From the NCBI RefSeq assembly GCF_030035675.1, contig NC_084495.1:9207001-9271000 (forward strand): a DNA stretch of 64,000 bases, read 5' to 3'. This DNA comes from Rhineura floridana (taxonomy: Eukaryota > Chordata > Lepidosauria > Squamata > Rhineuridae). The first letter of the stretch is position 1. Each line of letters opens with the position of its first letter. Under the pieces are notes generated by a model. It was not told the DNA's origin and ran no database searches. It saw only the letters and a list, made by a program, of their open reading frames with translations. A program made the position numbers and the translations under genes. Positions 35,781-46,909 of this stretch are shown here, piece after piece.

Positions 35781-36258
35781 TGTTGGAAGTGTGGCAAGAG
35801 CAACCCCCATTTGGTTCTCTTTGCATGCCTGAGGGGAGATAGGTCCTCCAAGGGGGCTAGGCTATCACTGGCCTGGACTCATCTTACCTGTCTTCCTTCT
35901 GTGTCAACTGATGCTCTCAGGGAGCTGACCTCACCTCTAACTCTCCCTCCTGTTTACCACCTTCTTCATCATCCAGCTGAGAGAGAGGAGACATCTTGAT
36001 CGTTGTTTCTCTCTCCTGAAGCATGAGGACAATGTCCAAGCCTGGCCATTGTGCCTCCAACTTAGTCTGAACTAATTATACCCTTCCTATCAACTATGTA
36101 TTTCTATATATAAAGTAGTAACCCCCCCCCCATTTTACAAAGTCTTTAGTCTCAGTGATTTGAATGCAGGGTAAAAGCCTGCTCCTTTAAGGTGACTCAT
36201 ACAGCACAGGCTGCTTGACTCTGCTGAGTTTAGCTAAATTCTCTGCTAATGTGTAACA
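35781..36258 (+). mobile_element. Solo-LTR-like fossil
   Basis: Begins TGTTGGAAG and ends TGTAACA, with an internal polyA-signal-like 'atataaagtag' followed by 'gtctcagtga...gcagggtaaaagcctgctcc'. Same family as 60092-60535. No internal coding part is seen. Old. Confidence 0.6.
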
Positions 36259-36259
36259 T

Positions 36260-36745
36260 AGAATCATAGAATAATAAGAGTTGGAAGGGGCCTAAAAGGC
36301 CATTGAGTCCAGGGTTGTTGTCATTCGGGGTCTTGGAGGGGTGTGTGTCTTAGACCCCTTACTTTTTTGGGAGCAGGGTCCCAGGAGGTTCCCTATGTCT
36401 CCAGCATCCTATGAGCCAATCAGCATGAAAGGAGAGTGCATTAGCCACTGAGAAGAACCTTCTAACTCATTTCCTTCTCCTTTTCTGCTGATGGAAGCCA
36501 ATCAGAGTGAAAGGAGGTAAGTGAGCTACTGAGAAGACTCTTCTCAATAGCTAACACACTCCCCTTTCGTGCTGATTGGCTCCTGGGGATGTCTGTTGTT
36601 GTGGAAAAAGACGCTCTAGGGAAAGACTGAGGAATGTGCAGATGAGAACAGAGAACAAGTTGAGTGAGGGGGCATGGCTGTGAGGGAGCATAGCATGACT
36701 ATCATGGAGGGACCTGCACTTCTGGATTTGTCACTACACTAGTGA
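36260..36745 (+). mobile_element. CR1 tail plus hAT-like non-autonomous element
   Basis: 36260-36312 is a reversed CR1 end ('atagaatcatagaataat'). 36312-36745 is a repeat also found at 41.2, 41.8, 42.3, 52.1 and 59.1 kb, with ends resembling CAGGGGTGTAGT and, at the other side, the reverse complement of AGTGTAGTGACAAATTC. The CAGGGGTG-like end suggests hAT; a transposase is not visible here. Confidence 0.5.
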
Positions 36746-36849
36746 TCAGGTTCAACCCCCTGCTCAGTGCAGGAATCCAAGTTAAACATGCTCTGCCTGC
36801 GTTCCTGCCTCTATGGTCTGGCAGTGTGCCCCTGAATACTAGTTACAGG

Positions 36850-37205
36850 GTGAGGGTGGGGAATCTGCAGTCACCCAGAAGTTGCCAGACTGCAGTTCCT
36901 GTCATCTGATATTCTGGCTAAAGCTGATGGAGTCTGGCAGCATCTGGAGGGCCAAGGTTCCCCGCCCTTGTTGTAGGGGAACCGCAGTGGGAGAAAGAGA
37001 TTGTGCTCAAGTTCTGTTGGTGGGCGTTCCAGCGGCATCTGATTTGCTGTTGTGGGCACCTGGATGCTGGACAGGATGGGCCTTTCGTCTGGTCCAGGAG
37101 GGCTGTTCTTGTGCTCATATGATGTAGTAATAGCAGTTGCTGGAAGGGTTGGGATGCAACTCGGCTTGGGTGGGTTTGCATTGATTAAAGTGGCTAGAGA
37201 AGGGA
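36850..37205. mobile_element. Palindromic MITE and CR1-type tail
   Basis: 36855-36965 has mirrored arms around 'gttcctgtcatctgat'. 37005-37130 matches the CR1-type 3' end ('tggacaggatgggcctttc'). Confidence 0.5.
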
Positions 37206-37410
37206 AGGGCCGCAGCTCAGTGGTAGAGCATCTGCCTTGCATGCAGAAGGTCCCAGGATGAATCACCGGCATCTCCAGCTGCCGCTGAGAGAGACCCCTG
37301 CCTGAAACCCTGCAGAGCCGCTGCCAGTCAGTGCAGCCGATATTGGGCTAGGTGGACCAATGGTCTGACTCGGGCAACCTCCAGTGCCCCTTCCTAAAGG
37401 TGCTTCCTTC
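37206..37410 (+). mobile_element. tRNA-derived SINE
   Basis: 'agctcagtggtagagcatct', 'aaggtcccaggatgaatc' and 'gccgctgccagtcagtg' show a full-length tRNA-like SINE of the 35615 family. Confidence 0.78.
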
Positions 37411-37414
37411 AGGT

Positions 37415-37710
37415 GTAAAATGATGGGGTTGATGTCCTCATTTCCTGCTCCTCCCCTCTTCTTCTTCCCTTCCTGGGAGAGGCGACATTTTTCCTTTTTC
37501 TGTCTCTCCCAGATCGAAGGGCCAGCATGGCTCTGTGCATCTCCAGTGTAGTTAACTAGAACTCTTTTCTATCAAGTCTGTATTTCCAGTAATAAACTAC
37601 ACTTTCTTATTTTCCTAAGCCTAGAGTCTCAGCCTGATTCTACCCAGGGAAAAGGGTGTGCTCCTTCAGGCAAGTTTCACACAAGTTTACTACTCTGCTA
37701 ACAAGGGGAG
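37415..37710 (+). mobile_element. LTR-like fossil, diverged
   Basis: 'agaactcttttctatcaag', 'tttccagtaataaactac' and 'gagtctcagcctga' follow the order of the LTR at 62.8 kb. Partial and broken. Confidence 0.45.
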
Positions 37711-37729
37711 GAGGAGGGGGTGGGGAAGG

Positions 37730-37935
37730 GGAAGGGCAGTAGCTCAGGGGTGGAGCATCTGCTTTGCATGCAGGAGGTCCTGGGTTCAGTCTCCAGCATC
37801 TTCAGGTAGGGCTGAAAGAGACCTCTTCCTGAAAACCTGGAGAGTGGCTGCCAGTCAGTGCAAAGGATGCTGCTACTACATGGATCAATGGTTTCTCAGT
37901 ATAAGGCAGCTTCAGATGTTCACTAGAAGAAGAAA
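37730..37935 (+). mobile_element. tRNA-derived SINE
   Basis: 'gcagtagctcaggggtggag', 'ctgctttgcatgcaggaggt' and 'gtataaggcagcttcagatg'. Same family as 37206, lying 275 bases upstream of exon 2 of gene B. Confidence 0.78.
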
Positions 37936-38297
37936 AGGTCTCAAAGCGACTTAATAACAAAATAAAATGCAAACAGGGAAACTCAATTAAGAGCCACATT
38001 TTAGATGATGTACAGTATGCTCATCTAACAACACAATAACAAGCGTTTAAATAATGTGTGATGACATGGTGTGACTTCTGCATATTTGAAGTTAATTTAT
38101 CTGCAGAAGAATTAATAACTTCTGCTGGTTTTGTGAAGGAAGGGATAAAGCTAGAAGGCGGAGTGTCTGTGCTGCCAATTGGTGACTGGCGTCTTCTTTT
38201 GTTTCCAGGCTGGATTGAATTTTTATTTTCCTTTCTGATAGTTGGTGGCACTGTTGCTCTTGGTGCCTCGTGCTATTACAAGGGAAGATGCAGAAGG

Positions 38298-38378
38298 ACT
38301 CGCCGTCGGAGGAGGAGGACTCGCTATCGGAGGAGGACTCGCCATCAGAGGAGGAAGACTCGCCATCGGGGGAGGAGG
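38298..38378 (+). repeat. Coding minisatellite, arginine-rich
   Basis: Four tandem units of 21, 18, 21 and 21 bases beginning ACTCGCC(G/A)TC or ACTCGCTATC and continuing GGAGGAGG. All unit lengths are multiples of three, so the frame is kept. They encode TRRRRRR, TRYRRR, TRHQRRK and TRHRGRR directly after the transmembrane helix of gene B. Confidence 0.85.
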
Positions 38379-38447
38379 ACTCCCTGGTATACAAACCAAA
38401 TCAGTGAGCACCTTGAGGAGACCCAGATGGAAAATCTTCGCCATTGA

Positions 38448-39560
38448 TCACACAATATGATTGACATTCCTCCCCCTTATCCTGCAGATTCACTACTGTA
38501 TGACCCACCACCATATAGTGACACGTTCCCTGAAGACAACGGATTTGCCCTCTCCATGCCGTGTTTGCCCTATTGGTTAGTTTCATTGTCCATTTTGTTC
38601 TGGAAATGGAGATGATGCTGTTTCAGAGCCTACTTTGTAACTGGAGCCACTGCTTGACGAGTGATGTACAGAAAGGGTCAGATCTGTCTGTAAGGCTATT
38701 TCTGGAATCCCAGGCTGAATCATCACATATTGCTTTAGGATCCAGGAAAAAATGACACTTAAAAGGGCTTCTTTCACCCTGAGCTGGAAAGCTCTGCATC
38801 TAAAAGAAAGTAGCATCTCCATGGGATGATTGTGTCAAAGACTCAAGTGCAGGTGAAGGAACTGCTGTCAAGCCAGGCATTGCATGATCAAGCCTTTTCC
38901 TTGATGGGGAGAGCTAGTTCTTTCTGCAAGCTTAGTGGTTTGTTCACAGTCTATAAACAGGCAAGCAGAAAGGTCCTCCAAACCAACACCTTGGACTAGC
39001 CTTTCCCAACCAGCGTGCCTCCATATGTTGTTGGACCACAACTCCCATCAGCCTCAGCCAACATTGCCAATGGTCAGGAAAGATGGGAATTGTGGTCCAA
39101 CAACATCTGGAGGCACACTGGTTGGGAAAGGCTGCCTTAGACCTTCCTAGTAAAGATAAGGATGAGTGTTATTGAGCTGCCCTATGCTATGCCTGGATGG
39201 GTAATGCCTAGGTTCACTTACTCTTGGGCAAACATACTCTAAGCTAGCTTACCAATGAAGAATTGAGTTTGAGTGACTGTTCCTGCTGAAGGCATAACAA
39301 GCCAGGGGCAGGTCTGCATAGTTATTATGGGAGGGGCGTACTGTATGATACTCCATGGCCTGTTTAAAATTTGGAATTGTGACAATCACTTCTGTGTATT
39401 ACATTAACCCTGAAGAGGCAAAACAGGCAAGCAGCAATGTGTGCCTCTTGAGTCAAATGCTTCTGAGATGCAGGAAGCTGTTTTTACTTAGCACAAACAC
39501 TTGTCAGATGCAAGCTATTAAATATAGGTGTCTGACCATCAATAAAATTGTGTATAATAC
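38448..39560 (+). terminator. Out-of-use tail remnant, 3' UTR and polyA signal of gene B
   Basis: 38448-38660 still carries, in the frame of exon 2, PPPYPADS and PPPYSDT, then degrades. A further TAA replaces the GAA of gene A near the end. The 3' UTR then follows gene A along about 850 bases ('ccctgagctggaaagctct', 'ttttccttgatggggagag') to AATAAA at 39541-39546. A palindromic MITE sits at 38998-39137. Confidence 0.7.
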
Positions 39561-39754
39561 GTTGGTGAGAACAAATAAGCCTTCATCATGTACATGTAGT
39601 GACCTTTAGTGCTCCATGGGGAGGGAGTTCTAGGACTGGGGTGCCACCATAGAAAAAGCCCTGCTCTGTGTTCTACCCCAAGAAGTACAATCCACCAGCG
39701 GGCGCACAAGCAGCCTCCTCCCTGTGGAACTTTGGTCTCAGGCTGATTGCTATA

Positions 39755-39880
39755 GAGCAGAGCTTGGAAAAATTACTTTTTTGAACTACAACTCCCATCA
39801 GCCCCATCCAGCGGCCATGCTGGCTGGGCTGATGGGAGTTGTAGTTCAAAAAAGTAACTTTCCCCAGCTCTGCTATAGAG
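39755..39880. mobile_element. Palindromic MITE
   Basis: Arms 'cttttttgaactacaactcc' and its mirror, with a short 'cagcggccatgctggctgg' centre. The copy at 57993-58105 has the same arm ends. Confidence 0.75.
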
Positions 39881-40044
39881 ACAGGTGATCCAACAAATAC
39901 CTGCGATGGGCCCCATCTACTCTAGACATTTAAAGCTGTATAACACCACTTGGAATAGTTATGGCCCCCGAAGAATCCTGTGAATGTAGTTTGTTAAGGA
40001 AGTGTGGATTAAGGTCAAAAGAAGAGTCTGGCTGCTTGATCAGG

Positions 40045-40290
40045 CCAAAGGCCCATCTAGGTCAGAGGAGGGCTACAAGGATGATCAGGGGACTGGAAAC
40101 AAAGCCCTATGAGGAGAGACTGAAAGAACTGGGCATGGTTAGCCTTGAGAAGAGAAGAGGACCAGAATCTCTTCTCAATCATCCCAGAGTGCAGGACATG
40201 TAATAATAGGCTCAAGTTACAGGAAGCCAAATTTCAGCTGAATATCAGGAAAAACTTCCTAACTGTTAGATTGATATGATAATGGAACCA
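40045..40290 (+). mobile_element. CR1 LINE fragment
   Basis: Encodes [20 protein letters not shown] and [12 protein letters not shown], a CR1 C-terminal segment. 40290-40500 is unassigned. Confidence 0.65.
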
Positions 40291-40504
40291 ATGACCTAGG
40301 GAGGGAGAGGGCAAACAAATGGGCAATGCGATGACAGCGGGGAGTGGAACCCACTCAGAAAGGCCCGCCCACAGTGGGCATCTTGCTCTAGCACCCCCTC
40401 CCCAAAATAACTTGGGAGCCCTGTAATTCCAAGTAGAAGGGGAAAGAGGGGTCATTGTTGACACTGTTGTTTGTTTATCAGACTTTGATCTCACCCTTGT
40501 TAAG

Positions 40505-40930
40505 TAAATTTGTATAGATATTAGCAAAGATCATGAACGGTCTGAAATGCGTGTGTGCTAGTGTGTATATTTACCTAAGGAGCAGGCTTTTACCCTGCAC
40601 TGAGACTACTGAGACTTAAGATTTAGTAAATAAGAACAGCTACCTTATTTATAGAAATACATAGTAGGGAGGAAGGGCATACCTAGTTCTAACTAAGTTG
40701 GAGGAGCAACACCAGACTTGGGAGTTGCCCTCATGGCTCAGGAGAGAGAGAGCAGAGACAAAGGTGTCTCCTCTCTCTTGGACAGTCGAAGAAGAGAAGA
40801 AAGGAAAGGGCGGAAGGAGGAGGGGCAGATAAGCTTCCCTAAGCATATCAGTCTGCGAGGGAAGGAAGTCAGTCAGAGCATCATAGGTCAAGGTAGTCAA
40901 GCCTATCCATCTGTGTGTCATCAGCATACT
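40505..40930 (-). mobile_element. LTR-like fossil, reverse
   Basis: Reverse complement of the 60092-60535 family: 'ggagcaggcttttaccctgc', 'actgagacttaagatttagt', 'gccctcatggctcaggagag'. No internal coding part. Confidence 0.6.
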
Positions 40931-41204
40931 GATGCAGTCCAATCTGATGTGTACTCAGTCCTATTGTATTCCGGGCGGTGGGCTGCTGCTACCCACTAAT
41001 CCACTTCCTCTGGAGTAATTCCCATCGGATTGCAGTCTGCTCACTTGCATAGCCTCAGATGGAAAAGCTGCAATCCTGTGCATATTTACTTAGGAGTAAG
41101 ATCCATTGAACATAGTAGGATTTACTTCTGAATAAACATGCATAGGCTCAGGCTGCTACTGAGCCTTGAGTTCTGTTGGGCACTCTGAAACTTATAGTCA
41201 ATAG

Positions 41205-41640
41205 TGTAGTGACAAATTCATAAGTGGAGGGTCCCTTCATGATAGTCATGAGACTCCCCCCCCATATCCACGCCCACTCACTCACTTATTTGCTCTCTGT
41301 TGTCATCTCCATACTCTTCGGTCCTACCCATGTGCACCTTCTCCCACAACAACAAATGTCCCTAGGAGTCAATCAGCATGAAAGGGGAGTGTGTTAGCTA
41401 CTGAGAAGACTCTTCTCAGTGGCTGACTCACCTCCTTTCACTCTGGCTTCAATCAACAGGAAAGGACAAGAAACCATGTCAGAAGATTCTTCTCAGTGGC
41501 TAATATACTCCCCTTTCATGCTGATTGGCTCTTAGGATCCTGGAAATATAGGATCCTGTCTGGGACCCTGCTCCCAAAAAAGTAAGGGGTGTAAGGCCCC
41601 TCAAGACCCTGGACCACTACACCCCTGCTTACATTGCTAT
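41205..41640 (-). mobile_element. hAT-like non-autonomous element, reverse
   Basis: From 'agtgtagtgacaaattcat' to 'ggaccactacacccctg'. The ends are imperfect inverted repeats. 41070-41150 upstream and 41660-41790 downstream are 'taagcc' repeats. Confidence 0.6.
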
Positions 41641-41804
41641 TATGTCTACTCAGAAGAAATTCCCTCTGAGTTCAAAAAGGCTTACTTCCAGATAAGTGTG
41701 TACAGGATCACAGTGCAGTCTTATATTCATCTACTCAGAATTAGCTCCCACAGTTTCATGGGGTTTGCTCCCAGATAAGTGTGTATAGCAGGGCTGGGGA
41801 AATT

Positions 41805-42545
41805 TTGGTACCAGGAGTATATCTGGGTTCTCAGGGGTCTTAGACCCCTTATATTTTGTGGAGCTGGGTCCCAGTTGGTTCCTATGTCTCCAGCATCCTA
41901 TCAGCCAGTCAGCATGAAAGGGGAGTATGTTAGCCACTGAGAAGAGTTGTCTAACTTGCATCCTTGACCTTTTCTGCTGATTAGAGCAAATCAGAGTGAA
42001 AGGAGGTGAACCACCCACTGAGAAGACTCTATTCAGTAGCTAACACTGCCCCCTTTCATGCTTATTGTCTCCTAGGGATGTCTGTTGTTGTGGGAGAAGG
42101 CAGCAAAAAAGGGGGGAGGGGCATGACGATTATGAAGGGGCCCTGCGCTTCTGAATTTGCCACTACTCTAATGTTTGGACCTCCAGATGTTGCTGAGCTA
42201 CAACTCCCATCAGCCCTATCAGGTGTGGCGAATGGCAAGGGATGATGGGAGTTGTGGTTCAGCAACATCTGGAGGGCCAAAGGTTCCCCATATCTGTTGT
42301 ACAGGACTGCAGTCTCAGCAGCCCATGAATTAGTGGCTGACTCACCTCCTTTCACTCTGATTGACTCCAATCAGACGGAAAGGACAAAAAAGCTGCTGAG
42401 AAGAGTCTTCTAACATGCTAACACACTCCCCTTTCATGCTCATTGGCTTGTAGAATGCTGGAGATATAGGGACTCTGCTGAGATCCACCTCCCAAAACAG
42501 TAAGGGTCTGAGAGCCTGGATGACTACACCCCTCTGTGTGTGTGC
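41805..42545. mobile_element. Cluster: hAT-like (+), palindromic MITE, hAT-like (-)
   Basis: 41805-42165 is a forward hAT-like copy ending 'cttctgaatttgccactact'. 42170-42300 is a MITE with mirrored 'cctccagatgttgctgagct'. 42305-42540 is a reversed partial hAT-like copy ending 'gatgactacacccct'. Together they fill the space directly upstream of tail exon C. Confidence 0.6.
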
Positions 42546-42721
42546 ATGTGTGTTAAATTACTACTTGAGCCTGGTATTATCAACTGTTGTGATTCAAAGG
42601 AGGTGCTTGATCAAATTTTTAATTCACTACTCTGTCAACACTCCTCGGAGTAAGTGCAGTGGTACCAGGAGGGTGCTGCCTCTCGTCCAAGGCTTTCCAT
42701 CGTCGACACTCTTCCCTGCAG

Positions 42722-43124
42722 TGTAGATCGGGACATAACCAACAATGAGAACCTGGAGCAGATCCACCTGGAGAATCTCAGCTCTCCTCCACCACTTTGC
42801 AACATTAGCACTCCTCCCTCTTATGCTGCAGAGGCGCCACCATATCCTGGTGATGCTCCACCACCATATCTTCGTGATGAACTGCCACCATATAGTGCTG
42901 AGAATCCTCATGCCTACATGCCACCTCCATTGCCCAATTTGCCTGCTGTGCGGTTTCATAGTGGAAATGATGAAAATCCAGAAGATGGGGCAACAGTGCG
43001 GTTTCATTATGCAAATATTAGAAACTCAGAGGATGAGGTTGCAATGCATTTTGTGGTGTCTCTTTTGTATAGAGTTTGTGGTCATGGTTCATTTCCTCCT
43101 ATAGACCTAATGGTCAACAAGTAA
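42722..43124 (+). pseudogene. Shisa-like tail exon C (no ectodomain or transmembrane part visible)
   Basis: Homology to genes A and B starts just after TTCCCTGCAG (42712-42721) and runs to TAA at 43122-43124: NNENLEQIHLENL matches B's SEHLEETQMENL. A proline-rich tail follows with PPSY, PPPY and LPPY, then PPPLPNLPAVRFH. The tail motif occurs twice (VRFHSGNDENPEDGA and VRFHYANIRNSEDEV). The frame needs a phase-2 acceptor, unlike the phase-1 exon junctions of A, B and D, so this is not simply their exon 2. Transposons occupy 41.2-42.5 kb where a transmembrane segment would be expected. Probably a 5'-truncated copy; alternatively a tail exon used by an upstream copy. The C-terminal end (FPPIDLMVNK) differs from A. 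Confidence 0.6.
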
Positions 43125-44375
43125 TGTAGCTTTAGAAGTCTATTTCCAAAGGCAGAAATTTGGCACACCTGTCAAAAACCCATCCTGCATAACTATATCT
43201 TGCTTTTAGGACTAGGAAATAGCTTCACCCTATGTCAGGGATGGGGAACTTTTGCTCTCTGGATGTTGCTGGCCTCCAAATCCCATCAGCCTTAGTGATT
43301 ATGGCTAATGATGAGAGTTGATGGGAGTTGTAATCTAGCAATATCTGGAGAGCCACAGGTTCTCCATCCCTCTCCAGCATGATGCTTTCCGCAGTGTGAA
43401 TTGACTAGGTTGACTTGTGTTTTAAATGTAGTTCTCTGTGTGGCCAATGCCTTCTCATGCACAGGCTAATGGCGTATAAAAGACTGGTGCAGCAACGCTC
43501 CCAACACCTCTTCCTCTGTTCCCATCAGCATGTGAGACATACAAGTCTTCAGGATGAGTTTTTCTATGCATTATTGGTCCTGTTTTAAGAGGGAGGGCTA
43601 TTGGTCACAAGAAGCCTACTACTTGGACTTGATGACCCATCATGCGGTTTATCATTTGCCCTGGGATGACATGGTAGCCGGTATACTGCATTGCCTTAAA
43701 ATGCCCATGCATAGTTAATGCAACCAATCTTCAAGTCATTTTGAAATGGCTTAACTTTGAACTAGAATGCTCTGACAAAGAAAAGTAGCATGTTTATGGG
43801 GTATCTTTTTTCTAATAAAATCACATAATTTGGGGGTGGGGCTGAGAAGGAATCGAGGAAATATTGGCATAGACACAAGAGTCCACCATGAGCAATGCAA
43901 GTTCCGTGCTGCCTGTTGGAGCTCCACAGAGATCACTGAACAGGCCAAGCAGAGATGCTGTCCCCGAGAGCAGGTCTGCAAATGGTGTGGCATGACATAG
44001 TGTTGTTGAGCTTTCATGTGGAACACACACTGGGAAGCCACACCTTGGCATCTTTATTTTGGGAGGGAGCATGGGGGAGGATGTATTTTGGATCAGCTTG
44101 AGCTCACGCACAAATGGCTTTGTTTGTATGACTATTCCTACTTTTGAGGTTTGCTGTCTAGATATTGACAAGCTGGAGATCAATATGCCAAGGCTTGAGG
44201 ATTGTTTGACCACTTCTGTGCATTACCCACAAAGAGGCAGAGCAGGCAAGCACTGATGGGTGCCTCCTCCTGAATCAATCATTTCTGGGATTGCATGAAG
44301 CTGTTTTTATACCACAGACACTTGTCAAAGGTATGCCCTTTACAAACCATATGTAATGAATCAATTAAAAAAATG
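43125..44375 (+). terminator. 3' UTR and polyA signal of copy C
   Basis: Contains 'tagaatgctctgacaaagaa' and 'aagtagcatgtttatgggg', then at 44190-44375 the shared terminal block ('cttctgtgcattacc', 'gaggcagagcaggcaagca', 'cagacacttgtcaaagg'). ATTAAA is at 44364-44369. A MITE is inserted at 43236-43378. Confidence 0.65.
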
Positions 44376-44399
44376 TGTGTGTTTGATAATGGTCTTTGT

Positions 44400-45040
44400 C
44401 TCAAATTGGTTGGTCTACTTCATGGCTCCTCTTGTAGGTTGTGGGCTCTCACACAAAATTAGGCTTTAAAGAAACCTTCTACAGTAGCCAACATAATGCT
44501 TATTTGAAGCCTAGTGGTGATATGGGGTGGGGCTATGCTGCAGGAGAGCTAACTTTTTGTAGACTAACTGCTGGCAGAGGGAGACCGAGTTTGAAGGTAT
44601 GCATGCTTGCAGTGCCTGTGTGGCATTTTCTCCAGTTTGCTAATGTGCCTGCGAGCCCAAAAAAGTTGGTGATCCCTGGTCTAACTTCAGCCTCAGCTGT
44701 CCTCTGGCCTATAGTTTTATTTGTCTCCAGGAGAGTTTTTTACCTTGGTTAGCACCTGAGCAGTGGTGTCTGATGCCCATGGGCACTGGTTGGGCGGAAG
44801 ACAGGGAGACCACCAGCTGATGGAGCCAGAGGTAAGGTAATGACAGGCAGAGCCAACTAAGTCCAGTTTTGTCTCCATCTTCCTCTCTGCTGAGCTCTGC
44901 AAAGACCACCACACTGAGACCAAGGAGGAGGAAGCTGCCAGGCAGGGCCACGCCCTAGACTGGGTGCCAGCAAGAAGCTGGGGCCTCCTGGCTGAGGACA
45001 GAGTGAATTTGGTAGGGCAGTGCCCCAGTTGCCCTAATAC
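44400..45040. other. Unassigned 640 bp
   Basis: No recognisable repeat ends or coding motif. 44590-44670 resembles a decayed repeat ('tttgctaatgtgcctgcgag'). Confidence 0.3.
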
Positions 45041-45247
45041 ACTGTTCAACCTTGGGTCCCCAGATATTGCGGGACTACAGCTCCCATCAACCCCAGCCAG
45101 CTTAGCCAATGGCCGTGGATGATGGGAGTTGTAGTCCAACATCATCTTGGGAAGCCAAGGTTGAAGAACAGTGCCCTAATAAACCAGCCTCCAGAGAGTA
45201 CAGTACTAAGCAAAACAAAGCTAGAATAACATGCTTGGGGGTTTTCT

Positions 45248-45305
<58 letters not shown>
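45040..45305. repeat. Palindromic MITE and TA/TG microsatellite
   Basis: 45045-45172 has mirrored arms around 'cagctcccatcaaccccagc'. 45250-45305 is (GT)n-(AT)n-(AC)n, which is itself palindromic. Confidence 0.7.
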
Positions 45306-45839
45306 TATGGACACATGCGCATATTGCCCTTAAGCTGCTCTTACCTGCCCTTTTCATCTTGCTTTACTGTGTCATTTAATGTTCTATTACTAACGCAGCA
45401 GAGAGAAAAATTGACTTCGGCACAGCCTGTCCTTCCTCTGGGAAGACATAATGACATTTTTAAGGCAAAAGGTTGAGAAAGATTTGGCAGGGTGAAGTGA
45501 TGAGCTCCTGCCTGTTGCATGCTTTCCCCACAAGGATTCATTTCCTTAGGGGTGAGTTTCAAGGCTGTAAATTTTCACAATCTTGTTTTTTTAACTGCAT
45601 TTTGTAGAAAACCAACTTGATAATGTCTATTCTGAACATTTCATTAAACTGAATTGTGACCATCTCTCTCCAACACAAAAGCTACAGGCTGTTTTCTCTA
45701 TGGGAGAGAGCAATTGGGACATTTCAGTTGTCTTAGAAGTACTACCTATAAGAAGAAGCAGGTGTATGGGAGGTTTCTTATTGGACAAAAACTAGGAAAT
45801 CACTGCAAGTCCTGCAATCCAGCAGATGCCATTCTGTAT

Positions 45840-46890
45840 CTACCATTATTTTGTCCCCAGTCCTGCTCAACATCTATATGAAGCTGTTGAGAGTGGTCAT
45901 TAGGAGTTTGGGGGCATGGTGAAATCAGTATGCTGCTGATGATACCCAGTTCTATTTCTCTGTTACTTCTGAATAAGGAGAGGCTTTGAAAGAACTGGAC
46001 CACTGGCTGAATGCAGTGGTGGACTGGATAAAGGCCAATAAATGGAATCCTGAGAATGTGGGGGCTTTGCTGGTGTGTGTGGGGGTCCAGATCCAGGAGA
46101 TAGGCCATTTGCCTATCTGGGAAGGGATTGCCACTCTTTCTGAAGGGGACAATAGTTGTCACTTGAGGCACAGTGGCCTCGGTGACTAGGAGTGCCTTTT
46201 ATCAGCTTTTGTCCATCGACGGCCCTAGCAGGATAAGGGCAACCTGACCACCATAGTCCATGTATCAGTAACCGCAAGGCTGGAATACTGCAATGTACTC
46301 TATGAGAGGCTGTCACTCCCATCAACCAATACTCAGAAGCAAACTGCCTGGGACAGTGGAAGGACAACACAGCCATCATGAAAGCCTTTTCCTCCATGAA
46401 TTTCTCTAATCCTCTTTTAAAGCCACCCAAGTTGGTGGCCATCACTGCTTCCTGTGGGACCAAATTCCATAGTATAGCTATGTGCTGCTTGTAGGAGTAC
46501 TTTCTTTTGTCTGCCCTGAATCTTCCAACTTCATTGGATGTCCCCAAGTTCTAGTGTTATGAGAGAGGGAGCGAAGCTGTTCCTTATCCACTTTCTCTTC
46601 GCCATGCGTAATTTTATACACCTTTGTCTCCTCGTACCTTTCCTCTAAATGAAAAAGACCCAAATGTTGTAACCTTTCCTCATAGGGGAGTTGCTCCAAC
46701 CCCTTGATCATTTTAGTTGCACTTTTCTCAGCTCTACAATATCCTTTTTGAGAAGAGGCGGCCAGAACTGTGCACAGTATTCCAAATGTAGTCACACCGA
46801 TTTGTAAAATGGTGTTTTGATATCAGCAGTTTTGTTTTCCGTTCCTTTCCTAATGATCCCTAGCATTGAATTCACTTGTTTATTTATTTT
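45840..46890. mobile_element. L2-type LINE fragment (+) then CR1-type fragment (-)
   Basis: 45840-46320 matches L2 RT DNA around the YADD region ('tcagtatgctgctgatgata', 'gactggataaaggccaataa'). 46320-46890 in reverse encodes KMIKGLEQLPYEERLQHLG, a CR1 segment. 45310-45840 is unassigned. Confidence 0.6.
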
Positions 46891-46909
46891 TTGGTACCTG
46901 CGGCATACT

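Larger units (their letters stand above)
32457..38447 (+). pseudogene. Shisa-like protein B (two exons; tail cut by a stop codon)
   Basis: Exon 1 is 32457-32766 (ATG; donor GTAAGT, phase 1) and exon 2 is 38209-38447 (acceptor TTTCCAG), predicting about 182 aa. Exon 1: signal peptide (MARARLCALCLLLAAGG), then CPERRDGADAKFCCGTCSL, SRCASEE, ARLDQQRC. One cysteine of the usual CC pair reads as alanine (RCA). Exon 2: a transmembrane helix (WIEFLFSFLIVGGTVALGASCYY), then an arginine-rich run made by a coding minisatellite (38298-38378), then TNQISEHLEETQMENLRH and TGA at 38445-38447. Against gene A this TGA replaces GGA; the same frame beyond it still encodes two PPPY motifs. The protein would therefore be membrane-anchored but lack its PPxY tail. 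It may be a pseudogene or a truncated isoform; splice sites and promoter are intact. Confidence 0.65.

Noticed and set aside
43236-43378. Structured ncRNA hairpin in the 3' UTR of copy C
   Set aside because: The hairpin is a copy of the dispersed palindromic MITE.
44041-44256. 65-codon forward frame overlapping the end of copy C
   Set aside because: Falls in the conserved 3' UTR block; the frame is not kept in A, B or D.
45250-45305. Cruciform or regulatory palindrome
   Set aside because: Simple (GT)n-(AT)n-(AC)n microsatellite.
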